Shown here: positions 8,174 to 17,813 of the stretch, piece by piece
How positions within the stretch are numbered: position 1 is the first letter of the stretch
How the letters are laid out: every line of letters begins with the position of its first letter
From: Catenovulum sediminis
Lineage (GTDB): Bacteria; Pseudomonadota; Gammaproteobacteria; Enterobacterales; Alteromonadaceae
Reading direction: 5' to 3'
DNA: 64,000 nt
Assembly (NCBI RefSeq): GCF_007289895.1
Contig: NZ_CP041661.1
Coordinates: forward strand, 1 to 64,000
Program-made: the position numbers and the translations under genes
Notes under the pieces: model-generated
What the model was told of the DNA's origin: nothing
Database searches by the model: none
The model's input: the letters and a program-made list of their open reading frames with translations, nothing else

Positions 8174-9283
8174 TTACTGAATTACCAACTGTGCATGAAG
8201 TGCACCCGCTGCTTTAATTGATTGGAGAATGGTAATGATGTCACGCGTCGATAAATTTATTTTTTGTAGCGACTGAACCAAGTCCGCAACACTTGTACCA
8301 GCAGATACACGGACCGAACGATTGTAATCTTCTTTAATTTTGATATCTGGCTCTGCTACAACCACAGACTGAATGCTACTGCTCGGTCGTGACAATAACT
8401 GAGGCTGCGAAACTTGATAACTCGTATCAATTTCAATGCGTAAATTGCCATGGGATATACTGACTTCGCCAATTAATACGTTTCCACCGGCAACTATGGT
8501 GCCCGTTCGTTCATTAACCACAACTCTTGCATCTACATCAGGGTTTACACGGACATGTTCCAATTGCGCCATGAATTTCATTGCTGAAATATTGGATGGC
8601 ACGATGATACGGATTTTTCCAGGATGGACGGCGTCCACCCATTCCACGCCTAATTGCGCTTTTATGCTTTGAACTACACGTTCGGCCGTGGTGTAATCTC
8701 GCTCGTGTAATATGATCTTTATTTCATCAGATAATTCGGAGTTGATAGGCGATGCGCGCTCGATAATTGCGCCTTGAGAAACAGTTCCCGCCGTGGTGTG
8801 GTTTTTTTGCGACAAATCGTCAAAAGCCTCGACTTTATAACCACCAACAATAACGGTACCTTGACCTAATGCATATAGTTTTTCATCTGGTCCATATAGA
8901 GGTGTCAGCAATAAAGTACCACCACTTAAACTTCTCGCGTCACCCAATGACGAGACTAAAATATCAACGCGATCACCTTCTTCAGTAAATGCAGGAACTT
9001 CTGCTGTCACCATAACAGCGGCCGCGTTGCGGCTGCTAATTTGGCTTTTATCAACTGTTAGGCCAAAACTTCTGAGCGTATTGGATAATGATTGTAAAGT
9101 TGCTTGATTGCGTGGACTGTCACCACTGCCTTCAAGACCAACCACGATGCCATAACCAACAAGTGCAAATGACCTTTCGCCTTCAACTCGCGCTAAATCC
9201 TTTAATCGGACTCCATATCCTTCGATAGCAAGTGAGTAAAAGCTGCTAACAAGCAGCAAAAACATCACAATATACCTAACCAT
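8174..9283 (-). CDS. flgI: Flagellar P-ring protein FlgI
   Basis: Forms the periplasmic P ring, the bushing of the rod in the peptidoglycan layer. 369 residues, normal length, with a signal peptide (about residues 1-19) followed by the hallmark RLKDLARVEGERSFALVGYGIVVGLEGSGD. The C-terminus is typical (LNVS/INLSTRDIITILQSIKAAGALHAQLVIQ in two blocks). Start at 9283 is supported by AAGGTG eight bases before the ATG. The gene begins inside the end of flgH (19-base overlap). Presence of P and L rings implies a machine that crosses a Gram-negative outer membrane. Confidence 0.97.
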   Translation of the reverse strand: MVRYIVMFLLLVSSFYSLAIEGYGVRLKDLARVEGERSFALVGYGIVVGLEGSGDSPRNQATLQSLSNTLRSFGLTVDKSQISSRNAAAVMVTAEVPAFTEEGDRVDILVSSLGDARSLSGGTLLLTPLYGPDEKLYALGQGTVIVGGYKVEAFDDLSQKNHTTAGTVSQGAIIERASPINSELSDEIKIILHERDYTTAERVVQSIKAQLGVEWVDAVHPGKIRIIVPSNISAMKFMAQLEHVRVNPDVDARVVVNERTGTIVAGGNVLIGEVSISHGNLRIEIDTSYQVSQPQLLSRPSSSIQSVVVAEPDIKIKEDYNRSVRVSAGTSVADLVQSLQKINLSTRDIITILQSIKAAGALHAQLVIQ

Positions 9284-9834
9284 GAAAACACCTTGTAAAA
9301 AATACTTTGTTCTTGCGCATCACTGACGTCACCAACACCCTGGATTTCTATCTTAGCGTTAGCAATTCGGTTGGACATTAGCGTATTGTTTTCGCCAATA
9401 TCTCTAACTCTAACTAAACCTGTTAATTTAATTGTTTGAGATTCACCATTCACAATTAGGTTGTGGTTTGCTTCAATCTCAACCATTTTGTTGGGTAACA
9501 CCTTCTGAATAACGGCACTCACTTGGGTGGTTGCCATTCCTTTGCGAACAGTCTGCCCATTGCCATCTCCTGAGCCAGATAAGCCAAGCGCTAAGCCTAT
9601 GTTATTGTGACTATCTGAAGCATCGGCAGAAATACCAACTCCCTTACTCACCCCCGTGCCTGCTGAAGATTCAGCACGAGTAGACTCAACAACCAAAATA
9701 ACCAGCGATTCACCTACTCTGTAAGCTCTATCATCACTGGTCAGTGCGCGATAATTGTTGACATCTATAGCCATTGCTGACGCCGATTGAAATAATGCCA
9801 TCACCAACAGTGATTGAATTAACCTAGTGCACAT
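9265..9834 (-). CDS. flgH: Flagellar L-ring protein FlgH, without lipobox
   Basis: Outer-membrane L-ring subunit. 189 residues from the ATG at 9834, preferred over an upstream GTG-type start at 9864 because AGAAGGA precedes it at the right distance. Family features include SLVILVVESTRAESSAGTG, GMATTQVSAVIQKVLPN and the IKLTGLVRVRDI block. FlgH is usually a lipoprotein with a Leu-x-Gly-Cys lipobox; here the signal peptide ends ALFQSASAMA with no cysteine, so it would be cleaved by signal peptidase I. It overlaps flgA by 11 bases and flgI by 19. Confidence 0.94.
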   Translation of the reverse strand: MCTRLIQSLLVMALFQSASAMAIDVNNYRALTSDDRAYRVGESLVILVVESTRAESSAGTGVSKGVGISADASDSHNNIGLALGLSGSGDGNGQTVRKGMATTQVSAVIQKVLPNKMVEIEANHNLIVNGESQTIKLTGLVRVRDIGENNTLMSNRIANAKIEIQGVGDVSDAQEQSIFYKVFSWLGIL

Positions 9835-10507
9835 ATATAATTCCTTCTGCAGCAACCAAACCACTTATCGACTTGTTGCTATCTGTAATTAAAGCTCTGA
9901 CGCTGTCACCAATTTCCCACCCAGCATCAATAGAAGTTCCTAGTGTTTCTAACGTTAAGCCCCTATTTTTAAGTACTATCGTTATTTGTTGCCGCGGAAA
10001 TATCTTCGGGCTAACAGCAACTGTCGCCTGTGTCAAAATTTGTCCTTTTCTTACATTTTTGCGTGTTACAAGCTCACTTAGTGTGTTCGTTAAAATGAGA
10101 GGTTCTGGAAGCAAAGCAGCCACGTCTAACTTCTTTAATTTAACAACTTCTTCAGTCAGCATACTCAGTTGAGGCAGATCTTGCTCAAATACCCAAACTT
10201 CTTTTAGCACCTTAATTTTCAGCCATGCTTGTGTTAATTTTCCTTCTTGGTCTTGCCAACTAAACTTGCTTCGACCCGAAATTAATGCACCCAACTCAAA
10301 TTTTGAGTGATTTGATGAATTAGGTTTGTTTACAGTGATAGGCTGGCTAATCACTGCGATAGACACTTCTTCACCGAGATACGCAAAATGTTTGCATACC
10401 TTTGCTTGCCACTCTATTTTGGTTGAACCAGTAAGTGGTTCGCTGTTAGTGGGTCCACAATTAAATTCAGTGCCTAACGCAAGACTTAATAAGCTTGATA
10501 ACAACAT
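9824..10507 (-). CDS. flgA: Flagellar P-ring assembly chaperone FlgA
   Basis: Periplasmic chaperone for P-ring formation. 227 residues with a short N-terminal signal sequence (MLLSSLLSLALG) and a C-terminal SAF domain (LVTRKNVRKGQILTQATVAVSP, then VRALITDSNKSISGLV), which is the FlgA hallmark. It lies 2 bases after flgG and overlaps flgH. In gammaproteobacteria flgA is normally apart, divergent from flgBCDE; here it is embedded as flgG-flgA-flgH-flgI, an order more common in delta- and epsilonproteobacteria and Leptospira. Confidence 0.92.
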   Translation of the reverse strand: MLLSSLLSLALGTEFNCGPTNSEPLTGSTKIEWQAKVCKHFAYLGEEVSIAVISQPITVNKPNSSNHSKFELGALISGRSKFSWQDQEGKLTQAWLKIKVLKEVWVFEQDLPQLSMLTEEVVKLKKLDVAALLPEPLILTNTLSELVTRKNVRKGQILTQATVAVSPKIFPRQQITIVLKNRGLTLETLGTSIDAGWEIGDSVRALITDSNKSISGLVAAEGIIYVH

Positions 10508-10509
10508 TT

Positions 10510-11283
10510 TTAACGTCGAATATTGTTGGTTGTTTCCATTATGCTATCCATTACTTGTACTAATCTGGCATTTAGTTGGTAAGCACGTTGGGCTAAAACT
10601 AGGCTCGTCATTTCTTCAACTAAATCGACATTTGAACCTTCAACAAATCCCTGCAAAATACTCCCGGCACCTTCTTCACCTGGCTTTTTGATAGTTGGAA
10701 GTTCCGATCCTTCTGCCAGGGTATATAATCCTTGGCCCATCGACGTCAGTGCTTGTGGATCATTAAAAGTAGCAAGGTTTAATTGTCCAACCTCAATTGA
10801 ATCTTGGTTGCCTGGCACTCTAATTTCGACAGAGCCATTTGGTAGAATAGTGATACTTTGTACATCCGGTGGTATATATATTGAATCACTCAACGGATAC
10901 CCAGATGCGGTAACTAGCCGACCATCCTGATTAAACGCCAACTTGCCAAGGCGGGTGTACGCAAATTGCCCATCTGCTAATTGCACTTCTAAAAATCCGT
11001 TACCACTAATTGCAAAATCTAACGCCTGACCCGTTGCTTGAATAGAGCCTGCTGAGAAATTTGTATAAGTCGCATCTAACTGTGTACCCAGTCCGGTAGA
11101 TTCACTGTCTGTTACAGATGCTTTTTGGTTAATTTCTTGGCCGCCCTTAACTAAGTCAGTAAAAGTCACACCTGATTTTTTAAAACCAGCAGTTTGCATA
11201 TTTGAGATATTATTTGAAATAACATCTAGCCATTCTTGTGTGGCTTTTAACCCTGTTTGGGCAATTTGCAGCGCTTCAATCAC
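10510..11283 (-). CDS. flgG: Flagellar distal rod protein FlgG
   Basis: Distal rod subunit. 257 residues, close to the usual 260. The N-terminal motif LDVISNNISNMQTAGFKKS and the C-terminal EGSNVDLVEEMTSLVLAQRAYQLNARLVQ are diagnostic, and the D1 region includes GNGFLEVQLADGQFAYTRLG. It is 2 bases from flgF and 2 from flgA. No oddity apart from its position in the operon. Confidence 0.96.
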   Translation of the reverse strand: MIEALQIAQTGLKATQEWLDVISNNISNMQTAGFKKSGVTFTDLVKGGQEINQKASVTDSESTGLGTQLDATYTNFSAGSIQATGQALDFAISGNGFLEVQLADGQFAYTRLGKLAFNQDGRLVTASGYPLSDSIYIPPDVQSITILPNGSVEIRVPGNQDSIEVGQLNLATFNDPQALTSMGQGLYTLAEGSELPTIKKPGEEGAGSILQGFVEGSNVDLVEEMTSLVLAQRAYQLNARLVQVMDSIMETTNNIRR

Positions 11284-11285
11284 AA

Positions 11286-11984
11286 CTATTTTCCTATTTG
11301 ATTTATTCCAGTCTTGAGCATTTCGTCGTATGTAGACATCGCTCTTTGCAATGTTTCTATGTGTCTTGTTTTTTCTATCACTCTGAGCATTTCAGCGGAT
11401 ACATCCACGTTTGAGGTTTCCAACGCCCCTTGTAAAATTTTGAAATTTTCTACTTCCTTTAATTGACCTTGGCTTGTATACAAACCGTCGCCAGCCGAGA
11501 ACAATTTTTTCGTGTTGGTTTGGTAAATAATGAACTGATCGACCATTTTCCCCTGAGAGAAGATTTGCCCCTTGACCGATATTTCGAGCGAATTTGCATC
11601 TAATCCTGTTGCATAACCACTAGACGTTATTACAGGGTCGCCAGCCTGTGTTACCAGCACTCCCCTCTCGTTGATTGAAAACTGGCCATTACGTGTCAAA
11701 TGGATAACACCGTCTTTATTAACCGCAAACCAACCTTGGGTTAACAATGCCAAATCAGTCAAGTTGCTGGTAATTTTTGCACTTCCCGATTTTAGATCTG
11801 TGGATTTGGTGAGCTCAACGCCTGAAATTAAATCAGAAAAATTGGAGCCAGATGTAACCTGAAGATCAGCCAACTGAGCCTTATAGCCAATTGAATTCAC
11901 GTTGGCCGTATTCTGCGCTGTAACATCAATAGCTTTGATTTCTGTCTGCATGACACTTGATAATTCGTTGATTAATTGACTCAT
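11286..11984 (-). CDS. flgF: Flagellar proximal rod protein FlgF
   Basis: 232 residues, rod subunit paralogous to FlgG. It has the N-terminal signature (DVTAQNTANVNSIGYKAQ), the core GWFAVNKDGVIHLTRNGQFSI and the C-terminal LETSNVDVSAEMLRVIEKTRHIETLQRA in separate blocks. It is shorter than FlgG and lacks its central insertion, which supports FlgF. The start overlaps the flhA stop by four bases. Confidence 0.92.
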   Translation of the reverse strand: MSQLINELSSVMQTEIKAIDVTAQNTANVNSIGYKAQLADLQVTSGSNFSDLISGVELTKSTDLKSGSAKITSNLTDLALLTQGWFAVNKDGVIHLTRNGQFSINERGVLVTQAGDPVITSSGYATGLDANSLEISVKGQIFSQGKMVDQFIIYQTNTKKLFSAGDGLYTSQGQLKEVENFKILQGALETSNVDVSAEMLRVIEKTRHIETLQRAMSTYDEMLKTGINQIGK

Positions 11985-14050
11985 GCTGGCTTACCCTGTA
12001 ACTGCAAATCCAAGTCAATGACAGATGCAGCTTGTACCTCGACTTGCTGACTCACTTCGTTGATGGACATCACGCTAATTTGGGGGACCGCTCTAGCCAA
12101 TAGGTCTCTAATTGATTTACGGATAGGCGCAGCACACAATAAAACGGGTTGGATATTTTGCGACAATAGCTTTTCGTATTCTTTTGCCACTTTTGCGATA
12201 AATTGTTCTAGCTCTTGCGGTAAAAGATCACCTGTAGAGCTATTTGCTTGTCCAGATAAAAACTTCCGTTCCAGTCTAGGTGCCAGAGTAATCATGTTCA
12301 ACTTACCATTTGAGTCTGCGAGCATGTTGCAAATGTGAGTACTCAGACCTGTCCTTACTTTTTCAGTCAGAATTTGTATGTCTTTGTTATGGCGGCCATG
12401 ATCGACCAGTATCTCTAATATGAGGCCTAGGTTTTTAACCGGAACGCGCTCTACGACTAACGCCTTTAACACATTTTGGATATCAGAATAAGATAATATT
12501 GCTGGAATAAGCTCATCGATAGTCGAGCCAATATCCTCTCGCTTACTTTCAACCAAATTTTCTACATCGTTACGTGACAAAAATTTATCTAAGTTAGCTT
12601 TGGTGATTTCTTGAATATGCGTGGATAACACAATCTCGGGCTCTACTAGAGTATACCCTGCTGAATGAGCAATAGTCTTTTGCTCTCGCATAATCCATTG
12701 GGCCGCTAAACCATAGGTTGGCTCAACGGTTTCTTCACCGTCTATTTTAATTTTTGCGGCGCCACCGTTAATGGCCAATAATTTATCCGGTCGAATAACG
12801 CCTTTTCCCATATCAATACCATGGATACAAATACGATATTGGCCATCTTTCAGTTTATTGTCGGTATTGATGGTTAGAGCAGGTACAATTACGCCAAATT
12901 TACTTGCAATTTGCTTCCTTAATAAACCGATTCGATTTTCCATATCTTGGGTTACGGTAAAGTACTCTTTTGCTATATTTTTCGATACAACCAGTTCGTA
13001 AGGTGCTATTTGCATCAAGGATTTAAACTCTACATCCAAAGGATCTGAATCTAAGCTATCATTGGTTTTCTTATTTGTTAACGCCTCAGCTTTATTGTTT
13101 CTAAATATCAACCATGACATGCCAAGCAGAGCGCAAGCCACTATCGCTACAGGGAAAACGGGAATGCCAGGCAATAACATAAAGATGCCTAAAGTACATG
13201 CAACTATTATTAATGTTTTCGGATGTGCTGAAAACTGACTAGTTATTTCCTGTGCCAGACGAGTGTCTGTTGCAGCACGTGTAATTATAATACCAGTTGC
13301 AACGGCTATTATAAGGGACGGTATTTGTGTAACAATGCCATCCCCAACCGTTAACAGCGTATATTGGTGTAACGCCTGCCCCCAAGGCATACCATTTTGC
13401 ACTATACCAATTGATAAACCGCCGATGATATCAATCAGTATAATAATGATACCTGCAATTGCATCGCCTTTAACAAATTTAGAAGCGCCATCCATGGCAC
13501 CATAAAAGTTAGCTTCTTTTTCTAGCTGGGCTCTGCGCATTTTAGCTTCATCTTGATCGATAAGTCCCATATTTAGATCAGCATCGATACTCATCTGTTT
13601 ACCCGGCATAGAATCTAATATAAATCGAGCAGCAACTTCCGCTACGCGCTGTGCACCATTAGTTACAACAACATATTGCACGACGATTAATATTAAAAAG
13701 ACGACTAAACCAATAACGTAATTACCGCCAACAACATGCTCTCCAACAGAGCCAATAACTTTACCCGCATCAGCATCGTTCAATATGAGTCGTGTAGCTG
13801 CAATATTAAGTGCTAATCGAAATAAAGTTGTCATCAATAGAAGTGACGGGAAAGTCGAAAACTCAAGCGGTTTTTCTGTATAGAAAGTAATCAGCAATAT
13901 CAACAAAGCAAATGAAAAATTGATCACCAACAAAAAATCTAATGTTGCTGAAGAGATGGGCGTAAACAGCACCATTAAGATACCAATCATCCCTGCTACT
14001 AATAAAAAGTCGTTTATGCCTGAAAACAAAGATTTAAAGGACGAATTCAT
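11981..14050 (-). CDS. flhA: Flagellar type III export gate protein FlhA
   Basis: Inner-membrane export gate subunit. 689 residues, normal length. The N-terminal half has about eight membrane helices with the conserved FHIPEP-type loop (RLALNIAATRLIL; DSMPGKQMSIDADLNMGLI). The C-terminal half is the cytoplasmic ring-forming domain (RMPVKNL-like ERVPVKNLGLILEIL). It overlaps flgF by four bases and flhB by one. With FliQ, FliR, FlhB, FliH, FliI and FliJ nearly all of the export apparatus is encoded here; only FliP is missing. Confidence 0.97.
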   Translation of the reverse strand: MNSSFKSLFSGINDFLLVAGMIGILMVLFTPISSATLDFLLVINFSFALLILLITFYTEKPLEFSTFPSLLLMTTLFRLALNIAATRLILNDADAGKVIGSVGEHVVGGNYVIGLVVFLILIVVQYVVVTNGAQRVAEVAARFILDSMPGKQMSIDADLNMGLIDQDEAKMRRAQLEKEANFYGAMDGASKFVKGDAIAGIIIILIDIIGGLSIGIVQNGMPWGQALHQYTLLTVGDGIVTQIPSLIIAVATGIIITRAATDTRLAQEITSQFSAHPKTLIIVACTLGIFMLLPGIPVFPVAIVACALLGMSWLIFRNNKAEALTNKKTNDSLDSDPLDVEFKSLMQIAPYELVVSKNIAKEYFTVTQDMENRIGLLRKQIASKFGVIVPALTINTDNKLKDGQYRICIHGIDMGKGVIRPDKLLAINGGAAKIKIDGEETVEPTYGLAAQWIMREQKTIAHSAGYTLVEPEIVLSTHIQEITKANLDKFLSRNDVENLVESKREDIGSTIDELIPAILSYSDIQNVLKALVVERVPVKNLGLILEILVDHGRHNKDIQILTEKVRTGLSTHICNMLADSNGKLNMITLAPRLERKFLSGQANSSTGDLLPQELEQFIAKVAKEYEKLLSQNIQPVLLCAAPIRKSIRDLLARAVPQISVMSINEVSQQVEVQAASVIDLDLQLQGKPA

Positions 14051-15120
14051 TAGCTATATACCTTGTGATTAGGCATAGATACAATCCAGCTATACACTTT
14101 AGCTACTTCGAGCTGTTGCTCATCTTTAATTGGCATACCAACCTTAACCAATTTATTTAATTTTCGGGCTAACATTTTCTTCCTTAAAATAGGAACCTGA
14201 TGCTTTCTAGCTTGCCGACATATTATTTTCGCTATCATGCCGCTCCCTTTTGTTAAAACAATTGGGACAGCCATAGATTGAGGACGAAATTTCAATGCAA
14301 CTGCAATATGCGTTGGGTTCGTTATAATCACATCTGCATCACCGACATTTTGAATATTGGACAATTTTGCCAATAACTCATTTTGATTTTTCTTAATTTT
14401 TGCTTTTACTTCTGGGTTACCTTCACGTTTTTTATGCTCATCTTTAACATCTCTTTTGCTCATTCGCATTTGTTTGGCGAATTCAAACTTACTGTACCAA
14501 AGGTCAAATAGCGCAAAAATTGCGAACACAACCAATAAACTCGTTAACAGTTTAATTAAAATGTGCTTCCAACTTACTAACACGTGATTTAATGACGCTT
14601 GAGTATTAGATAGAAGGATTGCCAATGAGGGTTTAAGCACGAGGTACACGACTGTTGAAAATACTGCTAACTTTATGATTAATTTAAACAGTTCTACTAA
14701 GGAACGTTTTGAGAAAATTTTCTTAAAGCCTTGAGCTGGATTTAGTTTTGAAAAATTTGGTTTGATAGGAAAAAAAGAGAAGGCTACGCCACCATATACA
14801 AACGAAATAGCAACGACAGAGATAAAACTAGCGGCAACAGCTATTAACCAAAAATGAGATAATTCCACCGTAAGACCAATAAAATTATTCATGAGCATAG
14901 TATCACTCTCTGCCATTTGATGTGCATTACCAATCCATTGAGCTAAAAGGCGCAAAGAAGTTTTAACCAACTCTGAGCCAAATACGTACAGGACCAATAC
15001 GATAGCGAGTAAACTAAAAAACGCTGGAAATTCTTGGCTTTTGGCGATTTGCCCTTTCTTTTTAGCTTCACGCAACTTATAGGGTGTTGCTTGTTCACTT
15101 TTATCGAATTGCTCTTCCAT
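14050..15120 (-). CDS. flhB: Flagellar export switch protein FlhB
   Basis: Inner-membrane export component that self-cleaves to switch from rod/hook to filament substrates. 356 residues. The N-terminus EQFDKSEQATPYKLREAKKKGQ is typical, four membrane helices follow (about residues 30-200), and the autocleavage motif NPTH is at residues 268-271, so the switch should work. It follows fliR by three bases and overlaps flhA by one base. Confidence 0.97.
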   Translation of the reverse strand: MEEQFDKSEQATPYKLREAKKKGQIAKSQEFPAFFSLLAIVLVLYVFGSELVKTSLRLLAQWIGNAHQMAESDTMLMNNFIGLTVELSHFWLIAVAASFISVVAISFVYGGVAFSFFPIKPNFSKLNPAQGFKKIFSKRSLVELFKLIIKLAVFSTVVYLVLKPSLAILLSNTQASLNHVLVSWKHILIKLLTSLLVVFAIFALFDLWYSKFEFAKQMRMSKRDVKDEHKKREGNPEVKAKIKKNQNELLAKLSNIQNVGDADVIITNPTHIAVALKFRPQSMAVPIVLTKGSGMIAKIICRQARKHQVPILRKKMLARKLNKLVKVGMPIKDEQQLEVAKVYSWIVSMPNHKVYS

Positions 15121-15123
15121 GAT

Positions 15124-15846
15124 CTATACCGTAAGTAAATTAGTCCATTGAGGGACAACCGACCTCAACATATGATGCAAAGCATCTACGGCGGGTCGGC
15201 TTAGCCAAATTAACATCAGTACACCCATTGCTATCTTCACGGGTAAACCAACAAAATAAATTTGAGCTTGAGGTAATGACCGGCTGACAAACGCCAAAGA
15301 TAAATCGATTAGCCAAAGTCCAATAATCACAGGGCTTGCAAATACAAAGCTCGTTACGAAGAAAAGGCCTAAAATTTTGTACCATTGTTCTGACAATACA
15401 AAGGGTTGAAATAGAGGTACATATTCAAATAGCAGATGCAAACTTTCTATTAGCTCTAAATGCACATTGAGCAAAAAAAAGATAGCAGCAACCATTAATG
15501 AAAATAACTGTGCGATTGGTGTGGCGACACTATTAGTGTTGGGATCAAATAACGAGCCTGCGGCAAAACCTATCTGCACATCAATTAGATGCCCCATAAA
15601 ATGAACTGCGGCGTATGCAAAGTGAAATCCTAAAGCTAATGTAGCACCAATCGCAAACTCGTTGACTAGTGCCCAAACAAGATCACGTTCAGGTTGTAAA
15701 GTGCCTGACGTATACCCACTTGCTAAACACAAAGCGATAGCACCAACAAATATAGTGCGAATGAGTACAGGAACTTGAGTAAAAGAGAACACTGGCAAGA
15801 TTAGAAAAATGGGCAGTAAGCGGAAACTAATACACAGAGTCAACAT
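15124..15846 (-). CDS. fliR: Flagellar export protein FliR
   Basis: Inner-membrane export gate subunit. 240 residues with about six hydrophobic helices. The family block GAxLALGFHFAYAAVHFMGHLIDVQIGFA and the conserved DPNTNSVATPIAQLF are visible in sequence pieces. It lies 3 bases after fliQ and 3 before flhB. FliR assembles with FliP and FliQ into one gate complex, so the absence of fliP nearby matters for function. Confidence 0.95.
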   Translation of the reverse strand: MLTLCISFRLLPIFLILPVFSFTQVPVLIRTIFVGAIALCLASGYTSGTLQPERDLVWALVNEFAIGATLALGFHFAYAAVHFMGHLIDVQIGFAAGSLFDPNTNSVATPIAQLFSLMVAAIFFLLNVHLELIESLHLLFEYVPLFQPFVLSEQWYKILGLFFVTSFVFASPVIIGLWLIDLSLAFVSRSLPQAQIYFVGLPVKIAMGVLMLIWLSRPAVDALHHMLRSVVPQWTNLLTV

Positions 15847-15849
15847 TAA

Positions 15850-16104
15850 TTAGAATCCTGAGGCCAATATGAACACTTCTTTTGCAAACTGACCAATTGA
15901 AGTTAGCATCCATGAACCAAGAAGTATAATTACCATCACTGCAGCAACTAACTTTGGTACAAACGTTAACGTCATTTCTTGAATTTGCGTGACTACCTGT
16001 AAGATGCTGATTAATAATCCTACGACCAAGCTAGTTAGTATTACGGGAGCTCCCACATACGCAGCTAGAACAAGCATTTTACTAAACAATAATGAAACTT
16101 CCAT
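15850..16104 (-). CDS. fliQ: Flagellar export protein FliQ
   Basis: 84 residues, two membrane helices, with the family pattern (APVILTSLVVGLLISILQVVTQIQEMTLTFVPK in blocks). Export gate subunit normally directly after fliP. Here it is the first gene of the surviving operon: upstream lie only about 140 bases of non-coding DNA and then an IS remnant. No clear Shine-Dalgarno sequence precedes the ATG (TTTCTTGTTTGAATG), consistent with the upstream context having been replaced. Confidence 0.95.
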   Translation of the reverse strand: MEVSLLFSKMLVLAAYVGAPVILTSLVVGLLISILQVVTQIQEMTLTFVPKLVAAVMVIILLGSWMLTSIGQFAKEVFILASGF

Positions 16105-16247
16105 TCAAACAAGAAACAACTATATATCAACAAATGCTAGTAAAATACCACTCATGTCTACCGGTGGCAATAAGAATCATGCGTTTTATTCCAATTAAAA
16201 TAGTTCGTAAACTCAAGTTCTAAACGAATCATTACATCTTTGCCCCC

Positions 16248-16268
16248 TCAAAAATTACTTGATTCAGA
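16248..16268 (+). repeat. Left terminal inverted repeat of the IS
   Basis: TCAAAAATTACTTGATTCAG begins the element; its counterpart at 17814-17834 is the imperfect reverse complement (shared ACTTGA core and flanking A-tract). Confidence 0.6.
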
Positions 16269-16336
16269 CGTTGCACCGACATTGATCAGACCCCAAGCTC
16301 AAAATCATTAATTGTATCCGATCTTCCGCACCACTT

Positions 16337-17774
16337 TTAGGAATAAATTTTTTGGTAGTGATGACCTAAGCAATTAATGATGGTGCGGTTACGTTCTTCT
16401 AAATTGGCAACGAATTTAGTTTCTTCGTTGATATATATGATGGTGATCCCTTGAAAGCATTGGAACACCCAGCGAGCGGTTGGTTTCTGATGGGGTTTGT
16501 ATTTCATATCCGGGAAGTACTGCTCTTGCTCTACAAGTTGTTTGCGGATCTGATGCTCCAAGGCTGCATACACCATTAAACAGACCGTCATCACCATTAA
16601 TAACGCTTCTATTCATTCTGGCTTTTTCAAGAAAATGGCGTTGGTTAAAAAGTCTGGGCTCTTCAGAAAGCGGAAGCCTTTTTCTACTAATTGCTGTGAT
16701 TTATACGTGCTGAGCATTTTATCCATGGTTAACATTCCACTCATGTCATTGGTGGCAATGATAAACAACCCCAATTGTTCCAGTGCCGCTTGACGTCGAG
16801 CCAGCGGGGTTAATAAACGCCCTGTAATTTGGTAATCAATCCGTATCGGGTTTTCATTTTGTTAGGTCGCCCTTTTCCGGCAAATACGGGGACTTGCTCA
16901 ACTTGCCCTTCAACATCACAGAGTATTTGTTTCTTTTTCCATTCCTCCAATGACTTTTGTGCATCAACTTCGCAAGCAAATATTTTTTGGCTGAGTTGTT
17001 TAAAGCTTTTACGTGCTTGCTCTGCTTGTTTGCTTGTTTGTGCATGCGCTTACTTAACGTATGTGTTTCGCGTTTAGCAGCTTGCTCACTGCGTACTAAT
17101 AACCACTTTTGCTTTACGCCACCATATTCACATTCATGAAACACGCGTTCGTAGCCTGACGATAAAGGTGTAAAACTATCTTTTTAAACCCATCCATATC
17201 ATTGCAGTTGCCACTGGCGGGTTTCATATAAACCGGAATGCCGGATTGATTTTCACAGATGAGGTTTAAAACCACTTGGTTTAAGTCGAGGCGGTGGTCG
17301 CGAGAATACCCTTTGGCAATGTGGATAGTATTAACATCATCATCCACATCGTTTGATTGACCATCATAATGGAAGCTAGTGGAGTCTAAATGCAGTGATT
17401 CTCCGCCCAGACCAAGGCGACTCACAACCGTTTCACCGAGATCTTGGTATAGACTTGATACACCAAATTCATACAGCCTGTCTAAACATCGACCTAACGC
17501 ATCATCATTGATTTGCTCAGCCTTAACGCCTTCACCAATTAAGCGCTCAAGTGGCTTATCTTTAAAAGTACTCACTGTACATGTGTAGCGTTCGGCCAGT
17601 AAACCCCAAGCCATTTATCACCATAGCCAAAACCAGTTGACCAAAGCTTAAAGTGCGATCGTTTGATTTGCCGAATTTACGGTCAATTAAGTCGACCAAT
17701 TGGATTTCATGACAAAAACCAGCCACCAAGCCGTGATGTTCAAGTGTTTTAGTAAAAGGGTTAGGCATTGTGAT
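16337..17774 (-). pseudogene. IS1634-family transposase, multiply frameshifted
   Basis: Reads on the minus strand from an ATG near 17774-17804 to a stop at 16337, but needs at least three frame changes (joins near 17600, 17130 and 16600-16850). The first piece (TLEHHGLVAGFCHEIQLVDLIDRKF) is the DUF4277-type N-terminal domain of IS1634 transposases. The second (LHLDSTSFHYDGQ; IHIAKGYSRDHRLDLNQVVL) carries the DDE region with the first Asp and the RPD-like block. The last (EKGIT... ERNRTIINCLGHHYQKIYS) is the C-terminus. Not functional as it stands. Confidence 0.85.
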
Positions 17775-17813
17775 CACCACTCTCAAAAGAGAGTAATAGA
17801 TCAAGATCTGGGA

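Noticed and set aside
16120-16176. A short minus-strand frame before fliQ reading LLPPVDMSGILLAFVDI, reminiscent of the FliP C-terminal LPPV...S motif.
   Set aside because: Only about 18 residues, preceded by a stop, and the spacing within the motif is wrong for FliP. Could be a remnant of fliP but equally chance; not listed as a gene.
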